Shown here: positions 59,813 to 64,000 of the stretch, one piece after another | How positions within the stretch are numbered: position 1 is the first letter of the stretch | Layout: each line of letters starts with the position of its first letter | Source: Arachnia rubra | Lineage (GTDB): Bacteria; Actinomycetota; Actinomycetes; Propionibacteriales; Propionibacteriaceae | DNA length: 64,000 nucleotides | NCBI RefSeq assembly: GCF_019973735.1 | Contig: NZ_AP024463.1 | Coordinates: 806,001-870,000 of the forward strand | Direction of reading: 5' to 3' | Position numbers and translations under genes: made by a program | The notes under the pieces: model-generated | Told to the model about the DNA's origin: nothing | The model's database searches: none | The model's input: the letters and a program-made list of their open reading frames with translations, nothing else

Positions 59813-59904
59813 AACTCCGTTGACTGATCGCGTCGGCATCTGACCCGCGCTGACGCCGTGGAGCTCTGCTCCGGCTCAGCGCATCCTGCTGACCGATCGG
59901 AGTT
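59813..59904 (+). promoter_or_regulatory. Leader RNA that can mask the ABC-F ribosome site
   Basis: A strong hairpin spans 59847-59882 (GCGCTGA/TCAGCGC outside, GGAGC/GCTCC inside). AACTCCG (59813-59819) is complementary to CGGAGTT (59898-59904), which contains the GGAG site of the ABC-F gene, and GATCG (59826-59830) to CGATC (59894-59898). So pairing of the two ends hides the start region, and a ribosome paused on the leader peptide would free it. No T-tract is present, favouring translational over transcriptional control. Confidence 0.6.
59820..59843 (+). CDS. Seven-codon leader peptide of the ABC-F gene
   Basis: TTG 59820 to TGA 59843 encodes MTDRVGI, with a strong ribosome site AAGGAG at 59807-59812, spacing 7 bases. 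It ends 63 bp before the ABC-F start. Short leaders of this kind upstream of ribosome-protection or resistance genes sense ribosome stalling by antibiotics. Confidence 0.6.
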   Translation: MTDRVGI

Positions 59905-59906
59905 CC

Positions 59907-61487
59907 ATGCCCTCACACGTTTCTCTTTCCCACGTCCATTTCACCTGGCCGGATGGCGAACCCTGCCTGACTGACGTCACTGCCTCCTTCACACAGGGGG
60001 TCACCGGCGTCGTCGGACGCAACGGGTCAGGCAAGACGACGCTGCTGCGGCTCATCACCGGTGAACTCGCCCCCACCGCGGGGACCATCATCCGGGACGG
60101 CGCTGTGGATCTGCTGCCCCAGCACCTGACACTGGCGACCGGCGGTCAGGTCGCTGACTTGCTCGGGATCCGGGCCCAGCTCACCGCGCTGCGGGCCATC
60201 GCCGGGGGTGACGCCGATCCCCGGCACTTCGACGTGGTCGGAGACGCGTGGGACATCGAGGCCCGCGCGGGGGAGGAGCTCGCCGCCGCGGGGCTCAGCC
60301 TCGGGCTGGACCGTAGCGTCGGTTCCCTCTCGGGCGGCGAGGCGATGCTCGTCGCGCTGATCGGACTGCAGGTCAGGCGCTGCGGCATCGCCGTCCTCGA
60401 CGAGCCCACCAACAACCTCGACCGCCACGGTCGCGCACGCGTCTACGACCTGCTCGCCCGGTGGCGTGGCGCCGTCATCGTTGCCAGCCACGACCCTCAG
60501 CTGCTGCGCCGTGCTGACGCGATCGCCGAGGTGCGCGATGGTGTCATCCAGCTGACCGGTGGGAACTGGGACGTCCACCAGGCGGCGGTCTCTGCGGGGC
60601 GGCAGGCCGCGGAACGGGAACTGCGCGAGGCGGAGCAGCAGCTGCGCCGGGCGCGGCGCCAGCGCATCGCGACCCTGGAGAAGGCCTCCCGGCAGCAGCG
60701 GGTATCCAGGGATGCCAAGCGGCGCGGGGTGGAGAAGGCCCAGCGCGACTACTTCACCAACCGCGCCGAGGGATCCAGCGGGCGGGCGCGGGAACTGGCC
60801 GACCAGCGGGTCGGGCAGGCGCAAGACGCCGTCGAGCAGGCGGAGTCCCGGCTGCGGGAGGGCGACGCCGTGGCCATCGACCTGCCGCAGCTGCGACTGC
60901 CTGCCTCGCGGCGCCTGGTGGAGGTGAACTCCGCTGAGCCGCCCCTGGTGCTGCAGGGACCCGAGAGGGTGGCGCTCACCGGACGCAACGGCGCGGGCAA
61001 GACCCGGCTGCTGGATGCGCTGCTGACGGGTGGCGCCACGGGACGGGTGCTGACCCATAGGGTCGGCTATCTGCCACAGCGGCTGGCCCTGCTGCCGGGT
61101 GAAGCCTCGGTGCTGGAAGCCGTGAACGGCGCTGCACCGTCGGCTAGCCGGGCGCAGCTGCGCTCCCGGCTAGCCCGGTTCGGCCTGCGTGACCTCGCGG
61201 TCACCCGCCGCGTGGCGGCCCTGTCGGGCGGCGAGCGTTTCCGCGCTACCCTCGCAGCCCTGCTGCTGGCCGACCCGCCACCGGAGCTGCTGATCCTCGA
61301 CGAGCCCACCAATAACCTCGACCTCGCAACCGTCGATCTCCTCGTCGCCGCCCTCGATGCCTATCGCGGCGCGCTGATCGTCGTCAGCCACGACGACGAT
61401 TTCCTGGCGCGTCTTGCCATAGACCGCATCTGGGAGGTCGCCGATGGTGCTGTGCGGGAGCGGTTCACAGGTCACCAGATGCCGTGA
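59907..61487 (+). CDS. ABC-F family ribosome-associated ATPase
   Basis: 526 residues with two ABC domains and no membrane part. NBD1: [35 protein letters not shown]2 (about 345-520): [32 protein letters not shown]. Between them an Arg/Glu/Gln-rich linker (about 225-320) forms two long helices; in resistance ABC-F proteins it reaches the peptidyl-transfer centre. ATG 59907 lies behind the masked GGAG site. The leader peptide and switch suggest induction by a ribosome-targeting antibiotic, i.e. antibiotic resistance by ribosomal protection; a general translation factor is the alternative. Confidence 0.9.
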   Translation: MPSHVSLSHVHFTWPDGEPCLTDVTASFTQGVTGVVGRNGSGKTTLLRLITGELAPTAGTIIRDGAVDLLPQHLTLATGGQVADLLGIRAQLTALRAIAGGDADPRHFDVVGDAWDIEARAGEELAAAGLSLGLDRSVGSLSGGEAMLVALIGLQVRRCGIAVLDEPTNNLDRHGRARVYDLLARWRGAVIVASHDPQLLRRADAIAEVRDGVIQLTGGNWDVHQAAVSAGRQAAERELREAEQQLRRARRQRIATLEKASRQQRVSRDAKRRGVEKAQRDYFTNRAEGSSGRARELADQRVGQAQDAVEQAESRLREGDAVAIDLPQLRLPASRRLVEVNSAEPPLVLQGPERVALTGRNGAGKTRLLDALLTGGATGRVLTHRVGYLPQRLALLPGEASVLEAVNGAAPSASRAQLRSRLARFGLRDLAVTRRVAALSGGERFRATLAALLLADPPPELLILDEPTNNLDLATVDLLVAALDAYRGALIVVSHDDDFLARLAIDRIWEVADGAVRERFTGHQMP

Positions 61488-61562
61488 TCCCATCGCTTCT
61501 CACACCCGGATCCGTGAGGGACCGGAACGCTGCGTGGTGGTCCCCATCCTGGCCTGGCGGGC

Positions 61563-62756
61563 TCAGGGCATCGGGGGCGCCGGGAAACGCGTGCCCAGCC
61601 AGTCGAAGATGACGGCCTGGGCCAGGCGCAGGTTGTTCAGCTGGCAGTGCGCCTCGCAGCCATCGGCGGCGGTGAAGACGCGGGAGGTCACCGACACCCC
61701 GCGCTCCGTGAGGCTGTGCTCCAGGAAGTCGAGCTGCCGGCGTAGCTCCGGGCCCTCACCGGTGCTGTAGAGGAAGAGCGAGGGACATGTGATGCGGCTG
61801 TGATCGACGGGCTGTGCCCGTTGGAGCACCTCCTTGACGGCGCTGACGAAATCCGCGGTACCGAACTGCCAGGCGTAACGCCGCAGGTTCACCTCCGCGG
61901 CCTCGTTCACACGGCCTGTGAGCGTGAGCATCCACTTCAGGAAAGGCCCCGGGACCCGCAGGGCCGCCCCGAACTCCCTGCGGAAGACCTCGGCGACGTC
62001 GTAGATGGGAGTGGCCGCCACCCAGGCATCGATGCGGGGATCCGTAGCGGCGGCCTGGCAGGAGAAATATCCGCCGCCGGAGACGCCATATGCCGCGACG
62101 TGGGTCGTGGCCGGGATCTCCGCGTACAAGTGGTCGATGACGGCGGAGACGGGGCGCTGCATGCCAGTGGTGAACGTCAGGCCACGGGCGGGGGTGTGGC
62201 CCTGTCCGGGAAGGTCCACCATGATCGCGTTGTAGCCGTGCTGCCAGGCTGCCAGGCCCACGAACGCGAACAGATCCTCCCGGCTGGTGTCCCCGCCGCC
62301 GATCATGGTGATGGCCGGCCGTGGCTTATCGTCCAGCTTCAGGAGATACCCGGGCAGTGAACTGTTCTCGAACGGCACCTCGATGGCCGTGACCGGAGCC
62401 CGCCACCAGCGCATCGCGGTGGCGAAGGCATCCTCCATGCGCCGCCAGCGCTCGGTAAATTCCGGTGCGGCGGGATCGGTGAACTGCAGGACGGCGCGGT
62501 TGGCGTAGCAGTCGGTCAGGGCCCACTGCCGGGCCTCCTCAGCACAGCCTGCGGCGCTGGCGGTGTGATGCTGGGCACGGTCGGCGAGGGCGCCGAACTC
62601 ACGCCGCCAGTCGGAGGCCCTCGCGTTGCGGATCCGGCTGGCCGCGGCAAAGAGCGGTCCGTGGGCGCCGAACAGGCTAGAGATGCCCAGCAGGTAGCTG
62701 AAGATGAAATCCATGTCCGCACTGCGGAAACGCACGCGTGTCTTCTGCCTGGCCAT
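61563..62756 (-). CDS. Alpha/beta hydrolase (FrsA/DUF1100-like esterase)
   Basis: 397 residues: a helical N-terminal cap (about 1-115) and a hydrolase domain with IGGGDTSRED as oxyanion region, nucleophile Ser in AAYGVSGGGYF near residue 228, and the likely Asp and His late in the chain (His in DGCEAHCQLN). Related proteins hydrolyse esters or C-C bonds of small molecules. ATG 62756 is used; GTG 62777 is also in frame. Convergent with the ABC-F gene, single gene by itself. Confidence 0.82.
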   Translation of the reverse strand: MARQKTRVRFRSADMDFIFSYLLGISSLFGAHGPLFAAASRIRNARASDWRREFGALADRAQHHTASAAGCAEEARQWALTDCYANRAVLQFTDPAAPEFTERWRRMEDAFATAMRWWRAPVTAIEVPFENSSLPGYLLKLDDKPRPAITMIGGGDTSREDLFAFVGLAAWQHGYNAIMVDLPGQGHTPARGLTFTTGMQRPVSAVIDHLYAEIPATTHVAAYGVSGGGYFSCQAAATDPRIDAWVAATPIYDVAEVFRREFGAALRVPGPFLKWMLTLTGRVNEAAEVNLRRYAWQFGTADFVSAVKEVLQRAQPVDHSRITCPSLFLYSTGEGPELRRQLDFLEHSLTERGVSVTSRVFTAADGCEAHCQLNNLRLAQAVIFDWLGTRFPAPPMP

Positions 62757-62853
62757 GATCTCGTCAGAGGAGCGCACGATGCATAACTGTACTCACCACT
62801 GTAGCCACCGGCTGGGGACTCCGCTGCCGCGTATCGCGGTGCCCTGGCGTGTT

Positions 62854-64000
62854 TCAGGAGTCGAACTGCTCCAGCCATTCCCGGACATGCCAGGTCGCGA
62901 GGACATCGTCCTCGTTGTATTCGAGGACGCGTTTGCGGGCCGCCTTCCGGTCCTTGGCGGTGGGGCCGTCGACGGCCGTGGCGAACCAGGTCTGCGAGTT
63001 CAGGCCACCTGGCTCCTCATCGCGCCACGAGAAGCCTGCTCCCTTGCTGGCCACCACCTTCAGGCCGAGCCCGTCCACGGCGACGAAGTTGTCGCGGATC
63101 ACCTGGAACAGGTCGACGAAATGCTCCTTCACCAGGTCGCAGGCCGCCAGCAGGTCCGGGTGTTCGCTCCGCTGCGCCAGGCGGCGCAGGTGCACTACCT
63201 CGTAGTCGGAGTAGTGGTACACCAGCAGGCTGGGATGCCTGGTGGCCAGGCGCACCAGCCAGCGGGCGAAACTGGCCGCCACCTCCACCTCGGCGCTGGG
63301 GGAGAGATAGCTGAAGGAGCTGAAGTGGTGGTATTTCTGCGTCCCCGCGCCGCGGTTGGTCAGGAGGGCCCCCCACAGGTAGGTGCGGTCACCCTCATCG
63401 GTCTCGATGTCAAGATCCACCTCGACCGGGGCCCTTTGCACCTCGACCGGATCCACAGACACCTTCTCCAGGGCGACTCCGCGTTTCAGCATCCGGGCGC
63501 GCCGGGCGGCGGTCCGGAGCCGGGCCTCGGCGCGGTCGCGGTGCGCGGTCAGGGGCAGGTAGTCGGGCAGTAGGGCCTCGACGTCAGCATCGGCCAGCTG
63601 CGATACCGTCGTGATCCCGAGCCCCATCAGGGCCTGGAGCTCACGGACGTCCAGGGGGGTCTTGGAGATGCGCAGGGAGATGTCGTCGTCATCCATGCGC
63701 GGACGGCAGGTCTCCCACCAGGCACACCATTCGCATTCCGGCACCCGGATGGGGCGCACGACCGGGGGAGTGGTCGTCTCTGGTGTGCGTTTCATCGCCT
63801 CCTGGGCGACGTACACCCGGAAGCCGTGCTCGTGGTCGTAGCGTTCCAGGGCCGAGCGGAGCCGGTGGCCGCTGGGTGCGGTGCGGGAGAAGGTGCGCAG
63901 GAACCGCAGTTCGAGGGGCACCCAGACGATCATCCCGTTCTGCCGGTCGTCGAACCCGATCAGGCCGGCCAGCGCCGTGGCGGCCGAGCGGCCACAGGCC
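62854..64000 (-). CDS. TM0106 family RecB-like nuclease, C-terminal part
   Basis: The gene runs off the right edge; 381 codons are present. It opens with LIGFDDRQNGMIVWVP from the RecB-like nuclease half, then three Cys in VPECEWCAWWETC, probably iron-sulfur ligands as in AddB/Cas4-like nucleases. From about residue 175 follows an RNase H-like YprB domain with LDIETDEG, VYHYSDYEVVHL and LEYNEDDVLATW. A nucleic-acid-processing role is likely; the partner is unknown. Confidence 0.85.
   Translation of the reverse strand, partial: ACGRSAATALAGLIGFDDRQNGMIVWVPLELRFLRTFSRTAPSGHRLRSALERYDHEHGFRVYVAQEAMKRTPETTTPPVVRPIRVPECEWCAWWETCRPRMDDDDISLRISKTPLDVRELQALMGLGITTVSQLADADVEALLPDYLPLTAHRDRAEARLRTAARRARMLKRGVALEKVSVDPVEVQRAPVEVDLDIETDEGDRTYLWGALLTNRGAGTQKYHHFSSFSYLSPSAEVEVAASFARWLVRLATRHPSLLVYHYSDYEVVHLRRLAQRSEHPDLLAACDLVKEHFVDLFQVIRDNFVAVDGLGLKVVASKGAGFSWRDEEPGGLNSQTWFATAVDGPTAKDRKAARKRVLEYNEDDVLATWHVREWLEQFDS

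Overview
The window is chromosomal DNA from a high-GC actinobacterium. The DnaX/YbaB/RecR block, actinobacterial CoaBC, a DLW-39-type small protein, menaquinone genes, TM0106-type nuclease and codon use all fit Actinomycetota. The mix of glycerol metabolism, glutamate decarboxylase and menaquinone genes would suit the Propionibacteriaceae, but the sequence alone does not prove the family.

Layout. 0-17.2 kb is mostly core: a partial MFS exporter, an NAD(P)-binding protein, tRNA-Ser(GGA), a glutamate decarboxylase/antiporter pair, the SRP RNA, a membrane-anchored M28 peptidase, an ABC exporter with its TetR regulator, dnaX-ybaB-recR, glpD, a two-component system and galE. 17.6-20.9 kb is a clearly AT-richer island. 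It holds a short hydrophobic peptide matching the circularin A/uberolysin type of circular bacteriocin, a large membrane protein, a SpoIIM-like membrane protein and an ABC ATPase, with a 44-bp perfect palindrome after the peptide gene. 20.9-31.8 kb has an MBL hydrolase, an unknown protein, a TetR-controlled MMPL plus YhgE/Pip pair (the MMPL carries a degenerate ABC-ATPase tail), and glpF-glpK.

31.8-45.4 kb is a nonribosomal peptide locus: an MbtH-like protein, a two-module NRPS that begins with half a condensation domain, and a one-module NRPS whose thioesterase has Cys instead of Ser and is fused to a 12-helix MFS exporter. A CPBP-family membrane protease follows. The assembly line would make a short peptide, nominally a tripeptide, and export it through its own last domain.

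45.4-64 kb is coaBC, then a Schlafen/AlbA_2 regulator gene bracketed by near-identical 55/56-bp direct repeats and preceded by a perfect 13-bp inverted repeat, a galactokinase-like kinase with a nucleotidyltransferase, an orphan dhaL, the menE-menA-menC-menD group, a divergent proton-translocating transhydrogenase (pntAB), an ABC-F protein behind a 7-codon leader peptide and RNA switch, an esterase, and a partial RecB-like nuclease.

The most interesting systems are the circular bacteriocin island, the NRPS-TE-MFS fusion locus, the leader-controlled ABC-F gene and the repeat-bracketed AlbA_2 gene. Specificities, products and regulation are inferred from sequence reading only.
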